Counted from the stretch's first letter, positions 24,817-35,481 are shown. The stretch: 64,000 nucleotides of DNA from Parahaliea mediterranea (GCF_017255185.1 NZ_JAFKCZ010000001.1:434001-498000), one strand, 5' to 3'. Numbers and translations are program-made. The notes: generated by a model from the letters alone, not told the origin.

Positions 24817-25404
24817 ATGAACGCACTGGCACGCGCCTATTACGCGCTGCACGACGCCCTGTTTCCCCGTCTGCAGCATCTCGACGGGCTGGCTCCACTG
24901 GCCCTGCGGCTGTATCTGGTACCGGTGTTCTGGATGGCCGGCACGCAAAAAATCAGAAGCATGGACAGCACCATCGAGTGGTTCGGCAATAGCGAGTGGG
25001 GTCTCGGCCTGCCGCTGCCCTCGCTGATGGCCCATCTGGCGGCCTACACCGAGGTCATCGGCGCCCTGCTGCTGTTGGTAGGGCTGGCCGTGCGATGGGT
25101 CAGTATTCCGCTAATGGTCACCATGGTGGTGGCGGCAGTGGCGGTGCACTGGGGCAACGGCTGGGCGGCCATCGCCGACTCCAGCGCGCAGGACGTGGCG
25201 GTACGCCTGGGGGCGGCCAAGGATATCCTGCAGGAGCACGGCAACTACCGCTGGCTCACCGAGAAGGGTAATTTCGTGGTACTCAACAACGGTATCGAGT
25301 TCGCGGTCACCTATTTCATTATGTTGCTGAGCCTGTTGTTCACCGGCGGCGGGCGCTATGTGAGTGCGGATTACTACCTGTCGCGCCTGTATCCGCCCCG
25401 CTGA
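24817..25404 (+). CDS. DoxX-family membrane protein
   Basis: A 195-residue inner-membrane protein with four hydrophobic helices. It has the DoxX layout: LALRLYLVPVFWMAGTQKIR, a periplasmic loop with WFGNSEWGLGLPLPS, then EVIGALLLLVGLAVRWVSIP and the fourth helix near the C-terminus (FAVTYFIMLLSLLFTGGGRY). DoxX proteins are linked to quinone-dependent thiol or oxidative-stress chemistry; its exact role is unknown. ATG with GGGAG upstream, 64 bases after the E1-like gene. Confidence 0.85.
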   Translation: MNALARAYYALHDALFPRLQHLDGLAPLALRLYLVPVFWMAGTQKIRSMDSTIEWFGNSEWGLGLPLPSLMAHLAAYTEVIGALLLLVGLAVRWVSIPLMVTMVVAAVAVHWGNGWAAIADSSAQDVAVRLGAAKDILQEHGNYRWLTEKGNFVVLNNGIEFAVTYFIMLLSLLFTGGGRYVSADYYLSRLYPPR

Positions 25405-25523
25405 GCAGGTGGCCGCCCGTCGCCAGCGACCGAATTTTGCCGCGGGGCCGGGTTGCAATGGCCTGCTACAGGTCGCCAAAGGTGGTAGACTAGCGCGTTT
25501 TTTGAGCAGTAGCAGGAATCTTT

Positions 25524-26918
25524 GTGATCAAGAGTCTCGTGGGTCGACTGGCCGGCACGGAAAAGTCCCGGCCCAAAACCGCTTCCCCGGAGGAGCAGAG
25601 TGCCCGTGCGGCGGAGCAGCGCGGCAACCAGGCCGCGCCCTCCAGTCCGCCGGGCCAGCAGGCACGCAAAAACAACAGCCGCAACCGCAAGCGCAAGCGG
25701 CAGCCGAGGCCCGAGGTGAGTAGCTGGACCATCGACGATTTTCCGGTGGAGCCGAAAGAGGGCGAAACCCGCTTTCACGACCTGGGCCTGCGCGATGAGC
25801 TGATGCACGGCATCGCCGAGCTGGGCTTCAAGTACTGCTCGCCGATCCAGGCTTCGGTATTGCCGCACACACTGCAGGGGCACGACGCCATCGGCAAGGC
25901 CCAGACCGGAACCGGCAAAACCGCCGCCTTCCTGATCACCGTGTTCAACGATCTGCTGTGCCACCCGGGGGAGGGGGAGCGATTCCTCGGCGAGCCCCGG
26001 GCCCTGGTGATCGCGCCGACCCGCGAGCTGGTGATGCAGATTGCCGCCGACGCCAGCGACCTGGGCAAGCACACCGGCCTGAATACCGTCACCCTGATTG
26101 GCGGTATGGACTACCAGAAGCAGTTGAACCGGCTGAACCGCGAGGTGGTGGACCTGGTGGTGGCCACGCCGGGTCGCCTGATCGATTTCATGAGCCGTCG
26201 GGACCTGTTCCTCGACCGGGTGGAAATCCTGGTGCTGGACGAGGCGGACCGGATGCTGGACATGGGCTTTATCCCCCAGGTGAAGCGCATCGTGCGCGCC
26301 ACCCCGCGCAAGGAAGACCGGCAGACCCTGCTGTTTTCCGCCACTTTTACCCAGGACATCATCAACCTGTCCGAGCAGTGGACCTATCACCCGGTCAAGG
26401 TGGAGATCGAGCCGGAACACGTGGCCACCGACAGCGTGGACCAGAAGGTCTACCTGGTGAGCAGCCAGCAGCGCTACCGGGTGCTGACCAACCTGCTGCG
26501 CAGCCCCGAGGCCAACAGCGTCATTGTGTTCGCCAACCGCCGCGACCAGGTTAGGCGCCTGCACGAGCGCTTGCGCAAGGCCGGCGTCTCCGCCGGCATC
26601 CTCTCTGGCGAGGTGCCCCAGGCCAAGCGCACCCGTACCCTGGAGCAGTTCAAAAGCGGGGAATTAAAGGTATTGGTGGCCACCGACGTGGCCGGCCGCG
26701 GCATCCACGTCGACGGTGTCAGCCACGTGGTGAACTACAACCTGCCGGAGGATCCCGAGGATTACGTGCACCGCATCGGCCGCACCGGCCGCGCCGGCGC
26801 CACGGGAACCTCCATCAGCTTCGCCAGCGAGGACGACGCCTTCCTGTTGCCGGATATCGAGGCCCTGCTGGGCGATCGCCTGGAGTGCACCCACCCGCCG
26901 GCAGACCTGCTGACCTGA
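25524..26918 (+). CDS. rhlB: ATP-dependent RNA helicase RhlB
   Basis: A 464-residue DEAD-box helicase, the degradosome-type unwinding enzyme. An N-terminal extension of about 75 residues is basic and disordered ([17 protein letters not shown]). The helicase core follows with Q motif (SPIQASVLP), [37 protein letters not shown] and [10 protein letters not shown]. The start is GTG 25524 with AGGAAT upstream. A TAGACT element with GCGCG (25486-25495) is a likely -10. A tandem REP array lies just past its end. Confidence 0.94.
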   Translation: MIKSLVGRLAGTEKSRPKTASPEEQSARAAEQRGNQAAPSSPPGQQARKNNSRNRKRKRQPRPEVSSWTIDDFPVEPKEGETRFHDLGLRDELMHGIAELGFKYCSPIQASVLPHTLQGHDAIGKAQTGTGKTAAFLITVFNDLLCHPGEGERFLGEPRALVIAPTRELVMQIAADASDLGKHTGLNTVTLIGGMDYQKQLNRLNREVVDLVVATPGRLIDFMSRRDLFLDRVEILVLDEADRMLDMGFIPQVKRIVRATPRKEDRQTLLFSATFTQDIINLSEQWTYHPVKVEIEPEHVATDSVDQKVYLVSSQQRYRVLTNLLRSPEANSVIVFANRRDQVRRLHERLRKAGVSAGILSGEVPQAKRTRTLEQFKSGELKVLVATDVAGRGIHVDGVSHVVNYNLPEDPEDYVHRIGRTGRAGATGTSISFASEDDAFLLPDIEALLGDRLECTHPPADLLT

Positions 26919-26965
26919 TCGGCGCCCTGTGGGGTCGAGGGGCCCGCTGTGCCCGAAAAGAGGGG

Positions 26966-27113
26966 CAGGCCCTCCGCCCTACAGATTTGGCGCCACTGTA
27001 GGGTCGAATTCATTCGACCATCGGCCAGCCCGGCTCGATTCCCTGTAGGGTCGAATGCATTCGACCATCGGCCAGCCCGGCTCGATTCCCTATAGGGTCG
27101 AATTCATTCGACC
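26966..27113. repeat. REP-like array, three 47-bp units
   Basis: Three units at 26997, 27044 and 27091, each starting TGTAGGG (TATAGGG in the third) with the palindrome GGTCGAATTCATTCGACC (GGTCGAATGCATTCGACC in the second). They are joined by a shared 23-base spacer (ATCGGCCAGCCCGGCTCGATTCC core). A 16-base element AGGCCCTCCGCCCTAC just before (26967-26982) recurs exactly at 41660-41675. The third palindrome contains the TGA stop of cysZ. No transposase is adjacent. Confidence 0.85.
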
Positions 27114-27853
27114 AGCCGTCCGCCGGGCGCCAGCTCCCTGCTCCACAGCAAGGTGGCGCCCACCACCGCCGAGGGCACCACGAAGAAGTTCACCACCGGG
27201 ATGCCCGTGCACAGCGCCACCAGGCCACCGAAGCCCATGCTCGACAGGCGCCGGCTGCGCACCGCCTCCTTGACGTCGGCGAAGCTCAGGCGGTGGTTGT
27301 CCATCGGGTAGTCGACAAACTGGATGCTCATCATCCAGGCGCCGAGCAGGAACCACAGCAGTGGGGACAGGGCGTTGATCCCGGGAACGAAGCTCAAAAT
27401 CAGCACAAAGACCGCCATCGGCAGGTAGTACAGCAGCTTGGCCAGCTCGCGCACAACGGCGCGGGGGAGTTCCATCAGCGCCGCCCCCAGGCCCTCGAGG
27501 CCAGCCACTTCCCGGCCGGTGATCAATTCCTCGGCCTTCTCCGCCAGCAGCGAATTGAAGGGCGACGCAATCAGCAGGGCCAGGGCGGTGAAGGTGTAGC
27601 CGGCGACTAGGCTGAACACCAGCACCAACAGCGGCCAAATGATCCATTCGATGAAGGCCAGCCAGTCGGGAATGGCGCTCATCCAGCTGTCGAGAACGCT
27701 GTCGAGGTAGGCGTAGGTGGCGCCGAACAGCGAGGCGAAGATCAGGATGTTGATCGCTAGCGGGACGATCACAAACAGGCGCAGGCGGGGGTGGGTCAGC
27801 AGGCGGGCTCCCTGCAGGAGGTAACCCGCGCCCTGTAGGGCATTACCTTTCAC
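27104..27853 (-). CDS. cysZ: Sulfate transporter CysZ
   Basis: A 249-residue inner-membrane protein of the CysZ/EI24 family importing sulfate for cysteine synthesis. It has four hydrophobic regions (RLFVIVPLAINILIFASLFG, FIEWIIWPLLVLVFSLVAGY, LLYYLPMAVFVLILSFVPGI, ALCTGIPVVNFFVVPSAVVG) and the conserved LLIASPFNSLLAEKAEELIT loop. The last codons CTG GTC GAA TGA lie inside a REP palindrome, so the element formed the present C-terminus. It overlaps the CWC gene upstream by 11 bases. Confidence 0.93.
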   Translation of the reverse strand: MKGNALQGAGYLLQGARLLTHPRLRLFVIVPLAINILIFASLFGATYAYLDSVLDSWMSAIPDWLAFIEWIIWPLLVLVFSLVAGYTFTALALLIASPFNSLLAEKAEELITGREVAGLEGLGAALMELPRAVVRELAKLLYYLPMAVFVLILSFVPGINALSPLLWFLLGAWMMSIQFVDYPMDNHRLSFADVKEAVRSRRLSSMGFGGLVALCTGIPVVNFFVVPSAVVGATLLWSRELAPGGRLVE

Positions 27854-28073
27854 TCGTGACTCCTTTCGCCGGGTGGGCGGTGGTTTTGGGTGCCGCGCAG
27901 TTGGGGCACAGGCAACGCTGGCCCCGCTCGGCGGCCGGGATAGCCGCCAGGGCGCCGGGGTCGATCCGCGCCCCCTGGCACCAGCAGGTCTCGATGGTCC
28001 CGCCAGCGCCGAGGGCGCAATGGTTGGCCCCGTCGCACAAGGGGCAGAATTGTGTGCTGGCTTCGCTGTTCAC
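27843..28073 (-). CDS. Cysteine-rich CWC family protein
   Basis: A 76-residue protein with paired cysteines FCPLCDGANHCALG, ETCWCQGARI and RCLCPNCAAP, which suits zinc binding. The CWC signature (C-W-C after a short gap) names the family; its function is unknown. It is translated just before cysZ with an 11-base overlap, so both sit in one transcript. Confidence 0.85.
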   Translation of the reverse strand: MNSEASTQFCPLCDGANHCALGAGGTIETCWCQGARIDPGALAAIPAAERGQRCLCPNCAAPKTTAHPAKGVTSER

Positions 28074-28079
28074 TCTGGC

Positions 28080-28107
28080 TTACCTGCTACAGTGTAGGCG
28101 TTATAAT
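28080..28107 (+). promoter_or_regulatory. Predicted promoter of smrA
   Basis: A perfect -10 hexamer TATAAT (28102-28107) preceded after 16 bases by TTACCT (28080-28085). Transcription would start about 45 bases before the smrA ATG. The region is shared with the divergent CWC gene. Confidence 0.5.
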
Positions 28108-28158
28108 ACCGGACATGGCCGCCAATTCTCACCGGTATTTGGCGGCCGGGTTTGGGTG

Positions 28159-28776
28159 ATGCGGATGGCTGACGACGAGCACGAGTTATTTGAGCAGGAG
28201 ATGGCGGGGGTGGTGCCGCTGAGGCGCGAGGAGCGGATACCGCGCAACTCGGGCCCGGAGGGGCGCGACGGCTCCCTCGCCCATCGCCGCCACGCCGCGG
28301 TGACGGATTCCGCCGTGGACCGCAACAGTCTCAGCGACCGGGAGATCGCGCCGCTCGATGCCTGGTACGTACTCGACTTCAAGCGCCCCGGGGTGCAGAA
28401 CGGCGTGTTTCGCAAACTGAAACAGGGTCGCTACGAGCACGAGGCGCGATTGGATATGCACCGCATGACGGTGGCCGTGGCGCGCCGGGAGTTGTTCGAT
28501 TTTATCGAGCAGTGCCGCGAATTCGGCCTGCGCAGCGTGTTGCTGGTGCACGGCAAGGGCGAGCGCAAGCCCGAGCGGGAGCGCTCCGCCGTGCTCAAGG
28601 GCTACGTCAATGCCTGGTTGCGGGACCTGGAGGCGGTGCAGGCCTTCCACAGCGCCCAGCCCCGCCACGGCGGCACCGGTGCGCTGTATATCCTGCTGCG
28701 CAAGAGCGAGGAGAAAAAGCGCGAGAACCGCGAGCGCTTCATGAAGGGGCGGGTGCCCTACGACCGATTCAGCTAG
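28159..28776 (+). CDS. Smr-domain protein SmrA-like
   Basis: A 205-residue protein with a C-terminal Smr (small MutS-related) domain of about 85 residues: ARLDMHRMTVAVARRELFDF, VLLVHGKGERKP and GALYILLRKSE. The L-D-x-H and H-G-x-G motifs are the nucleic-acid cleavage or binding signature. The N-terminal 110 residues are charged and variable. It likely nicks branched DNA or acts on RNA. It converges with the PA4642-family gene, whose stop overlaps its own (CTAG). Confidence 0.88.
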   Translation: MRMADDEHELFEQEMAGVVPLRREERIPRNSGPEGRDGSLAHRRHAAVTDSAVDRNSLSDREIAPLDAWYVLDFKRPGVQNGVFRKLKQGRYEHEARLDMHRMTVAVARRELFDFIEQCREFGLRSVLLVHGKGERKPERERSAVLKGYVNAWLRDLEAVQAFHSAQPRHGGTGALYILLRKSEEKKRENRERFMKGRVPYDRFS

Positions 28777-29063
28777 CTCGCACCGGCGGCGCGCAGAATT
28801 TCCGCGTATTCGGCGCCGTGGCGGTGTTCGTCGACGATGGCCAGCACGCTGTGGCCATCGAGGCCGGTGGCGTTGACGTCGCGGCCCTGTTCCTGGAAGA
28901 ACTTGACGAACAGCTCGAAGTCCGAGGCGCGCATGCTTTGGTAGGCCTTGAGCAGCATGTGGAAGTCGTCGCTGCCGCCGTCGTGGGCGCGCACGTCTAG
29001 GAAGCCGCGGACATGGTCCTCGGTCCAGACTTCATCGATGACCTTTTCCTTGTCTTTTTTCAT
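28773..29063 (-). CDS. PA4642-family protein
   Basis: A 96-residue acidic cytosolic protein, MKKDKEKVIDEVWTEDHVRG then FLDV, matching a pseudomonad-type family of unknown function. It contains a DFELFVKFFQEQGRDVNATG stretch followed by HSVLAIVDEHRHGAEYAEIL. I choose the ATG at 29061-29063 over an upstream in-frame one at 29093, because the upstream codons fall in the REP array. It is convergent with smrA. Confidence 0.8.
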   Translation of the reverse strand: MKKDKEKVIDEVWTEDHVRGFLDVRAHDGGSDDFHMLLKAYQSMRASDFELFVKFFQEQGRDVNATGLDGHSVLAIVDEHRHGAEYAEILRAAGAS

Positions 29064-29081
29064 GGTGTTGCTTACCTGTTC

Positions 29082-29572
29082 AGTAGGGCGCAATTCACTG
29101 CGCCGCAGTTATGGTCGAATGAATTCGACCCTACGCGAGGTGGGCGTTCCTCCCTGTAGGGCGCAATTCATTGCGCCGCTGTTGTGGTCGAATGAATTCG
29201 ACCCTACGCGAGGTGGGCGTTCCTCCCTGTAGGGCGCAATTCATTGCGCCGCTGTTGTGGTCGAATGAATTCGACCCTACGCGAGGTGGGCGTTCCCCCC
29301 TGTAGGGCGCAATTCATTGCGCCGCTGTTGTGGTCGAATGAATTCGACCCTACGCGGGGTGGGCGTTCCTCCCTGTAGGGCGCAATTCATTGCGCCGCTG
29401 TTGTGGTCGAATGAATTCGACCCTACGCGGGGTGGGCGTTCCCCCTGTAGGGCGCAATTCATTGCGCCGCTGTTGTGGTCGAATGAATTCGACCCTGCGC
29501 GAGGTGGGCGTTCCTCCCTGTAGGGCGCAATTCATTGCGCCGCTGCTGTGGTCGAATGAATTCGACCCTACA
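29082..29572. repeat. BIME-like array: seven 73-bp units with two palindromes each
   Basis: Seven head-to-tail units start at 29082, 29155, 29228, 29301, 29374, 29446 and 29519 (period 73, once 72). Each has two different palindromes in opposite orientation: TGTAGGGCGCAATTCATTGCGCC and GGTCGAATGAATTCGACCCTAC, separated by GCTGTTGTG and joined by GCGAGGTGGGCGTTCCTCCC-type spacers. The first unit carries matched changes. This is a bacterial interspersed mosaic element built from REP-like hairpins. It fills the whole gap between the PA4642-family gene and gatB. It is not a CRISPR: the spacers are repeated too. Confidence 0.9.
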
Positions 29573-29582
29573 GGGGCGGAGG

Positions 29583-31025
29583 TCAGCCGAGTTTCCTGGC
29601 CAGCAGTTCATTGACCACCTGCGGATTGGCCTGCCCCTTGGACAGCTTCATCACCTGCCCCACGAAATAGCCGACCAGCTTTTTGCGCTTGCCCTCGTCC
29701 GCCGCCAGGTACTGTTCCACCTGGGCGGCGCTGCCGGCAATCACCTGGTCCACCATCGCCTCCAGCTCGCCGGTGTCCGACACCTGCTTCAGGCCGCGCG
29801 CGGCGATGACGGTATCGGCGTCGCCCTCGCCGGCCCACATGGCCTCGAATACCTGCTTGGCGATCTTGCCGGAGATGCTGTTGTCGAGGATGCGTTGGAT
29901 CAGCTGCGCCAGGTGCGTCGCGGGTACCGGACAGCTCTCGATGCCGCGTTCGTCGCGGTTCAGGCGGCCCAGCAGTTCCACCTGCACCCAGTTGGCGGCG
30001 ATCTTGGCGTCGCCCGCATCGCGGGCCACCGCCTCGAAGTAGTCCGCCAGCGGGCGGCTGGCGGCGAGGACGCCGGCGTCGTAGTCGTTGAGCTGGTATT
30101 GGTTGGCGAAGCGGTGGCGCTTTTCCCAGGGCAGTTCCGGCAGGGTCTCGCGCACCGCCTCGATCCAGGCATCTTCCAGTACCACCGGCAGCAGGTCCGG
30201 TTCCGGGAAGTAGCGGTAGTCGTTGGCGACTTCCTTGGAGCGCATCGGCCGGGTCTCGTTCCGATCGGCGTCGTAGAGCCGGGTTTCCTGCACCACCTGG
30301 CCGCCGTCATCGAGAATGTCCGACTGGCGGTCGATCTCGTGCTGGATGGCCTTTTCCACAAAGCGGAAGGAGTTGACGTTCTTGATCTCCGCCCGGGTGC
30401 CGAGCGTATCGCTACCGGCGGGGCGCAGGGAGATGTTGATGTCGCAGCGCATCGAGCCCTCGGCCATGTTGCCATCGGAGATGCCGAGGTAGGTGACCAG
30501 ACTGTGCAGCGCCTTCAGGTAGGCCACCGCCTCGGCGGCGTTGCGCAGATCCGGCTCGCTGACGATCTCCAGCAGCGGCGTGCCGGCGCGATTCAGGTCG
30601 ATGCCGGTCTGGCCGTGGAAGTCCTCGTGCAGGGACTTGCCGGCGTCCTCCTCCAGGTGGGCGCGGGTAATGCCGATCTCGCGGCTGCTGCCGTCCTCCA
30701 GCTGGATCTCGAAGTGGCCCCGGCCGACGACGGGGTCGGAGAACTGGCTGATCTGGTAGCCCTTGGGCAGGTCCGGGTAAAAGTAGTTCTTGCGGTCGAA
30801 CACCGAGCGCTTGCCGATCTCGGCGCCGATTCCCAGGCCGAACATCACCGCGAAGCGCACCGCCTGCTCATTGAGCACCGGCAGCATGCCGGGCATCGCC
30901 AGGTCCACGGCGGAGGCCTGGGTGTTGGGCTCTGCGCCGAAGGTGGTCGGCGAGCCGGAGAAAATCTTCGACCGGGTGGCCAGCTGCAGGTGGACCTCCA
31001 GGCCAATCACGGGTTCCCATTGCAT
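29583..31025 (-). CDS. gatB: Asp/Glu-tRNA amidotransferase subunit B
   Basis: A 480-residue subunit of the GatCAB amidotransferase converting Glu-tRNA-Gln or Asp-tRNA-Asn to the amide form. It begins [20 protein letters not shown]; the synthetase-like kinase core has [20 protein letters not shown] and the tRNA-binding YqeY-like tail is at the C-terminus. Its ATG overlaps the gatA TGA (ATGA). Presence beside a tRNA-Gln is not unusual, since the enzyme mostly serves Asn-tRNA in this group. Confidence 0.97.
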   Translation of the reverse strand: MQWEPVIGLEVHLQLATRSKIFSGSPTTFGAEPNTQASAVDLAMPGMLPVLNEQAVRFAVMFGLGIGAEIGKRSVFDRKNYFYPDLPKGYQISQFSDPVVGRGHFEIQLEDGSSREIGITRAHLEEDAGKSLHEDFHGQTGIDLNRAGTPLLEIVSEPDLRNAAEAVAYLKALHSLVTYLGISDGNMAEGSMRCDINISLRPAGSDTLGTRAEIKNVNSFRFVEKAIQHEIDRQSDILDDGGQVVQETRLYDADRNETRPMRSKEVANDYRYFPEPDLLPVVLEDAWIEAVRETLPELPWEKRHRFANQYQLNDYDAGVLAASRPLADYFEAVARDAGDAKIAANWVQVELLGRLNRDERGIESCPVPATHLAQLIQRILDNSISGKIAKQVFEAMWAGEGDADTVIAARGLKQVSDTGELEAMVDQVIAGSAAQVEQYLAADEGKRKKLVGYFVGQVMKLSKGQANPQVVNELLARKLG

Positions 31026-32485
31026 CAGGCGTTCCCTCCCTGGCTGGGTGCGCGGGTGTGCCAGTCGGTGGCCTGCTGGAAGCGGTGCGCGGTATTGAGC
31101 AGGCGCGCTTCCTCGAAGTGGCGGCCGATCAGCTGCAGGCCCACCGGCTTGCCCTCGACCAGGCCCGCGGGCACCGACATGCCGGGCAGGCCGGCCAGGT
31201 TGACCGCCAGGGTATAGACGTCCTCGAGATACATGGCCACCGGATCGTCGCTTTTTTCTCCCAGGCCAAAGGCCGGACCCGGGGTGGTGGGGCCGGCGAT
31301 GACGTCCACCTGCTCGAAGCAGGCGAGGAAGTCGTCGCGGATCAGGCGCCGGGCCTGTTGGGCCTTGCGGTAGTAGGCGTCGTAGTAGCCGGCGGACAGG
31401 GCGTAGGTGCCCACCAGGATGCGGCGTTTGACCTCGTCGCCAAAGCCCTCCTCGCGGGTGCGGGTGTAGAGGTCGTCGAGATCCGCCGGGTTGTCACAGC
31501 GATAGCCGTAGCGCACCCCGTCGTAACGCGACAGGTTGGTGGAGGCCTCCGCCGGGGCGATGATGTAGTAGGTGGGAATGGTCAGGTGGCTGTTGGGCAG
31601 CGACACCTCGACCAGGCTCGCCCCCTGGTTTTCCAGCTCTTTCAGGGCCGCCTGTATGCAATCCCCGGTGGCCGCCTGCAGGCCCTCGCCGAAATACTCC
31701 CTCGGCAGGCCGATGCGCAGGCCTTCCAGGGGCTTGTCCAGGTCGGCGCAATAGTCCGGTACCGGGCGATTGACGCTGGTGGAGTCCCTGGGGTCGTGGC
31801 CGGCCATGGCCTCCAACAGCAGGGCGCAGTCCTCGGCCGTGCGGGCCATCGGGCCCGCCTGGTCCAGGCTGGAGGCGAAGGCCACCATGCCCAGGCGCGA
31901 AATCCGGCCGTAGGTCGGCTTGAGTCCGGTGATGCCGCAAAACGCCGCTGGCTGGCGGATCGAGCCGCCGGTATCGGTGCCGCTGGCCGCGGGTACCAGG
32001 CCCGCGGCCACCGCGGCGGCGGAGCCGCCGGAGGAGCCCCCCGGCACGCAGTTGGTGTCCCAGGGGTTCTTGACCGCGCCGTAGTAGCTGTTTTCGTTGG
32101 AGGAGCCCATGGCGAACTCGTCCATGTTGGTCTTGCCCAGGGTCACGGTGCCCGCGTCCCGCAGCCGTTCCACGACGGTGGCGTCGTAGGGCGGCACAAA
32201 ATTGTCCAGCATGCGCGAACCGCAGCTGGTGCGAACCCCGCTGGTGCAGAAAATGTCCTTGTGCGCCAGGGGGATGCCGGTCAGCGGACCGGCGTCGCCG
32301 GCGGCCAGCCTGTCGTCGGCGGCCCGGGCGCTGGCCAGCGCGGCGTCCTCGCAGGTGGTGATGAAACTGTTGTACTGGGCGTCGAGCCCGGCGATCCGCT
32401 CGAGCAGGTGGCGGGTCACCTCGACGCTGGAAAATTGCTTCTCGCGCAGCCCGCGGGCGAGCTGGGCGACAGTCTGGTTGTGCAT
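31025..32485 (-). CDS. gatA: Asp/Glu-tRNA amidotransferase subunit A
   Basis: A 486-residue amidase-signature subunit that releases ammonia from glutamine. The Ser-cisSer-Lys triad is visible: Lys in [12 protein letters not shown], cis-Ser in [15 protein letters not shown] and the nucleophile in [13 protein letters not shown]. Coupled to gatB by ATGA and preceded by gatC after 25 bases, in the usual gatC-gatA-gatB order. Confidence 0.97.
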   Translation of the reverse strand: MHNQTVAQLARGLREKQFSSVEVTRHLLERIAGLDAQYNSFITTCEDAALASARAADDRLAAGDAGPLTGIPLAHKDIFCTSGVRTSCGSRMLDNFVPPYDATVVERLRDAGTVTLGKTNMDEFAMGSSNENSYYGAVKNPWDTNCVPGGSSGGSAAAVAAGLVPAASGTDTGGSIRQPAAFCGITGLKPTYGRISRLGMVAFASSLDQAGPMARTAEDCALLLEAMAGHDPRDSTSVNRPVPDYCADLDKPLEGLRIGLPREYFGEGLQAATGDCIQAALKELENQGASLVEVSLPNSHLTIPTYYIIAPAEASTNLSRYDGVRYGYRCDNPADLDDLYTRTREEGFGDEVKRRILVGTYALSAGYYDAYYRKAQQARRLIRDDFLACFEQVDVIAGPTTPGPAFGLGEKSDDPVAMYLEDVYTLAVNLAGLPGMSVPAGLVEGKPVGLQLIGRHFEEARLLNTAHRFQQATDWHTRAPSQGGNA

Positions 32486-32510
32486 AAATCGTGTCCTGGG
32501 GCGGCGGGGG

Positions 32511-32819
32511 CTATTCGATGACTTTGGGAACCAGGTACAGGCCGTTCTCCACCGCCGGAGCGATGGCCTGGAAGGCCTCCCGGCGGTTGGTCTCGGTGAC
32601 CTCGTCCGCGCGCAGCGTCTGGACGGCGTCGAGGGGGTTGGCCATGGGCTCGACGTCAGTGGTGTCGGCGGCCTGCAGGGTATCCACCATGGCCAGGATA
32701 TCGGCGATGCGATGGGTTACCCCGGCCACCTGGTCCCCGGCGATGCGAATGCGCGCCAGGGTGGCGATTTTCTCGATTTCGTCCGGGTCAATGGACGGTT
32801 TGGTCGACGTATCCGACAT
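32511..32819 (-). CDS. gatC: Asp/Glu-tRNA amidotransferase subunit C
   Basis: A 102-residue stabilising subunit. The core [15 protein letters not shown] and [20 protein letters not shown] with [20 protein letters not shown] matches the GatC family. The start MSDTSTK at 32819 is chosen, but an ATG at 32840 is also in frame. First gene of gatCAB; the divergent mreB promoter region lies upstream. Confidence 0.94.
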   Translation of the reverse strand: MSDTSTKPSIDPDEIEKIATLARIRIAGDQVAGVTHRIADILAMVDTLQAADTTDVEPMANPLDAVQTLRADEVTETNRREAFQAIAPAVENGLYLVPKVIE

Positions 32820-32898
32820 GGCTTCGGTTCCGGTCTCCAACAGCGGTGGGATAGGGCTGCGAACAGCCGCGGGGGCGTAAACTTATCATATTTGCGCC

Positions 32899-32927
32899 TT
32901 GCCCAAAATCCCCGCGATTGGTAGAGT
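32899..32927 (+). promoter_or_regulatory. Possible mreB promoter
   Basis: TTGCCC (32899-32904), 17 bases, TAGAGT (32922-32927), 145 bases before the mreB start in the 250-bp gatC/mreB spacer. Each hexamer matches consensus at four of six positions. On the other strand TATGAT (32890-32885) may be the -10 for gatCAB. Confidence 0.35.
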
Positions 32928-33065
32928 TGCCGGATTATCCGTACGCCGAAGAATAATGAATTCGCCGCCCCAATTTCAGGGCAGTTCTCGGCCGGGAGGC
33001 GGCAGGTAGGGTGCTTGCAAAGCTCCTTTTCGATGGAGCGTCCCGTTGTACTCACAAGGTAGTAA

Positions 33066-34109
<1,044 letters not shown>

Positions 34110-34159
34110 GCAGGAGCCGGGTTGACGGGTTGTTACCCCTCCGGCTTTAGGGAGCCGAT

Positions 34160-34993
34160 ATCAAGCCGTTATTCGTCAAAGAGTCGCATCTCGGGCTGCG
34201 CGTCCTGTTGACCACCCTGGTGGTGGCCGGGCTGATCACCGCCGATCTGCATTTCAATAGCCTCGATCGCACCCGTGCCCTGTTGGACACGCTGGTGACC
34301 CCGGTCTATTGGGTGGCCGACATTCCCAGCCGTCTGTCCCAGTGGCAGGAGACCCATATCGTCTCCCGCGGCACCCTGCAGGAGGACAACGAACGCCTGC
34401 GCCGTGAGAACCTCATCCTCGAGGGGCGGACCCAGCAAATGGCCTCCCTGCAGGCGGAGAACATTCGCCTGCGCGCGCTGCTCAACTCCACCGCCCTGTT
34501 GCGGGACGACGTGCTGGTGGCGGAATTGATCGGCGTGTCCCCGGACCCGGTGCGCCAGCAGGTGGTACTCAACAAGGGCGCCGGCGAGGGGGTCTATGTC
34601 GGCCAGCCCCTGATCGATGCCGACGGGCTGATGGGGCAGGTGGTCGAGGTCAGCGCATTCACCTCCCGGGTACTGTTGATCACCGACGTCACCCACGCCA
34701 TACCCGTGCAGGTCAATCGCAATGGCGTGAGGGCGATTGCCGAGGGGACCGGCAGTCTTGCCGCCCTGGAGGTGCACCACGTCTCCGCCACCACCGACAT
34801 CCGCGAGGGCGACCTGCTGGTCAGCTCCGGCCTCGGGGGGCGCTTCCCCGTTGGCTATCCGGTGGCCATCGTCACCTCGGTGGAACGCGACCCGGGCCAC
34901 GCCTTTGCCCGTATTCGCGCCCAGCCCACCGCGGCCCTGGACCGCAGCCGTCACGTGTTGCTGGTGTTCACCGCCGCGCAGGGTGAAGGTTGA
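34160..34993 (+). CDS. mreC: Rod shape-determining protein MreC (ATC at start position)
   Basis: A 277-residue bitopic protein linking MreB to periplasmic wall enzymes. The reading frame IKPLFVKESHLGLRVLLTTL lines up without gaps with the E. coli N-terminus MKPIFSRGPSLQIRLILAVL, so residue 1 falls on ATC 34160-34162, four codons after an in-frame TAG. A GGGAGCC ribosome-binding site sits just before. The next possible start is TTG 34208, which would cut into the membrane helix. After the helix, a coiled coil (DNERLRRENLILEGRTQQMA) and the beta domain (GVYVGQPLIDADGLMGQVVE, LVSSGLGGRFPVGYPVAIV) are normal. The stop overlaps mreD (TGATG). Confidence 0.93.
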   Translation: MKPLFVKESHLGLRVLLTTLVVAGLITADLHFNSLDRTRALLDTLVTPVYWVADIPSRLSQWQETHIVSRGTLQEDNERLRRENLILEGRTQQMASLQAENIRLRALLNSTALLRDDVLVAELIGVSPDPVRQQVVLNKGAGEGVYVGQPLIDADGLMGQVVEVSAFTSRVLLITDVTHAIPVQVNRNGVRAIAEGTGSLAALEVHHVSATTDIREGDLLVSSGLGGRFPVGYPVAIVTSVERDPGHAFARIRAQPTAALDRSRHVLLVFTAAQGEG

Positions 34994-35481
34994 TGGTCGA
35001 GGGGGGCGCCCATGGCTACTGGGTGGTGCTGGCAAGTCTGTTCACCGCCGCGGTGTTGGCGGTAATACCGCTGCCGGCATGGCTGGTGTGGGGCCGTCCG
35101 GAGTGGATCGCCCTGGTGCTGGTGTACTGGTGTATTGCCTTGCCACACCGTGTCGGGGTGGTGGTCGCGGTCTTCGCCGGCATGGCCATGGATCTGCTTG
35201 AGGGAGCGGTGCTGGGCCAGAATACCTTTGCCCTGGCCGTGCTGGCGCTGCTGTCGGTGGCGCTGTATCAACGCTTGCGGGTATTCAGCCTGTGGCAGCA
35301 ATCGGGGATCGTCTTTTTGCTCATCGGTATTCACCAGCTCATTTGCCAGTGGGTTCAAAACCTCGAGGGGGTCGGCGCCCGTTCGCTGCTGTTCCTCTTG
35401 CCGGCCCTGACCAGCGCCCTGTTGTGGCCGTTGGTCCTGCATACCCTGCGCGGCCTGCGCCGCCATTACCGGGTGGCCTGA
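34993..35481 (+). CDS. mreD: Rod shape-determining protein MreD
   Basis: A 162-residue inner-membrane protein of the elongasome with about five helices (WVVLASLFTAAVLAVIPLPA, WIALVLVYWCIALPHRVGVV, NTFALAVLALLSVALYQRLR, FLLPALTSALLWPLVLHTLR). The conserved FAGMAMDLLEGAVLGQNTFA segment identifies MreD. Coupled to mreC by TGATG. Confidence 0.94.
   Translation: MVEGGAHGYWVVLASLFTAAVLAVIPLPAWLVWGRPEWIALVLVYWCIALPHRVGVVVAVFAGMAMDLLEGAVLGQNTFALAVLALLSVALYQRLRVFSLWQQSGIVFLLIGIHQLICQWVQNLEGVGARSLLFLLPALTSALLWPLVLHTLRGLRRHYRVA

Noticed and set aside
27104-27650. Second minus frame of 185 codons inside cysZ
   Set aside because: Out-of-frame shadow; the CysZ frame has the proper membrane segments.
29082-29572. 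CRISPR-like appearance of the 73-bp array
   Set aside because: Both repeats and spacers are conserved, the units contain two palindromes, and no cas genes are near. It is a REP/BIME array.
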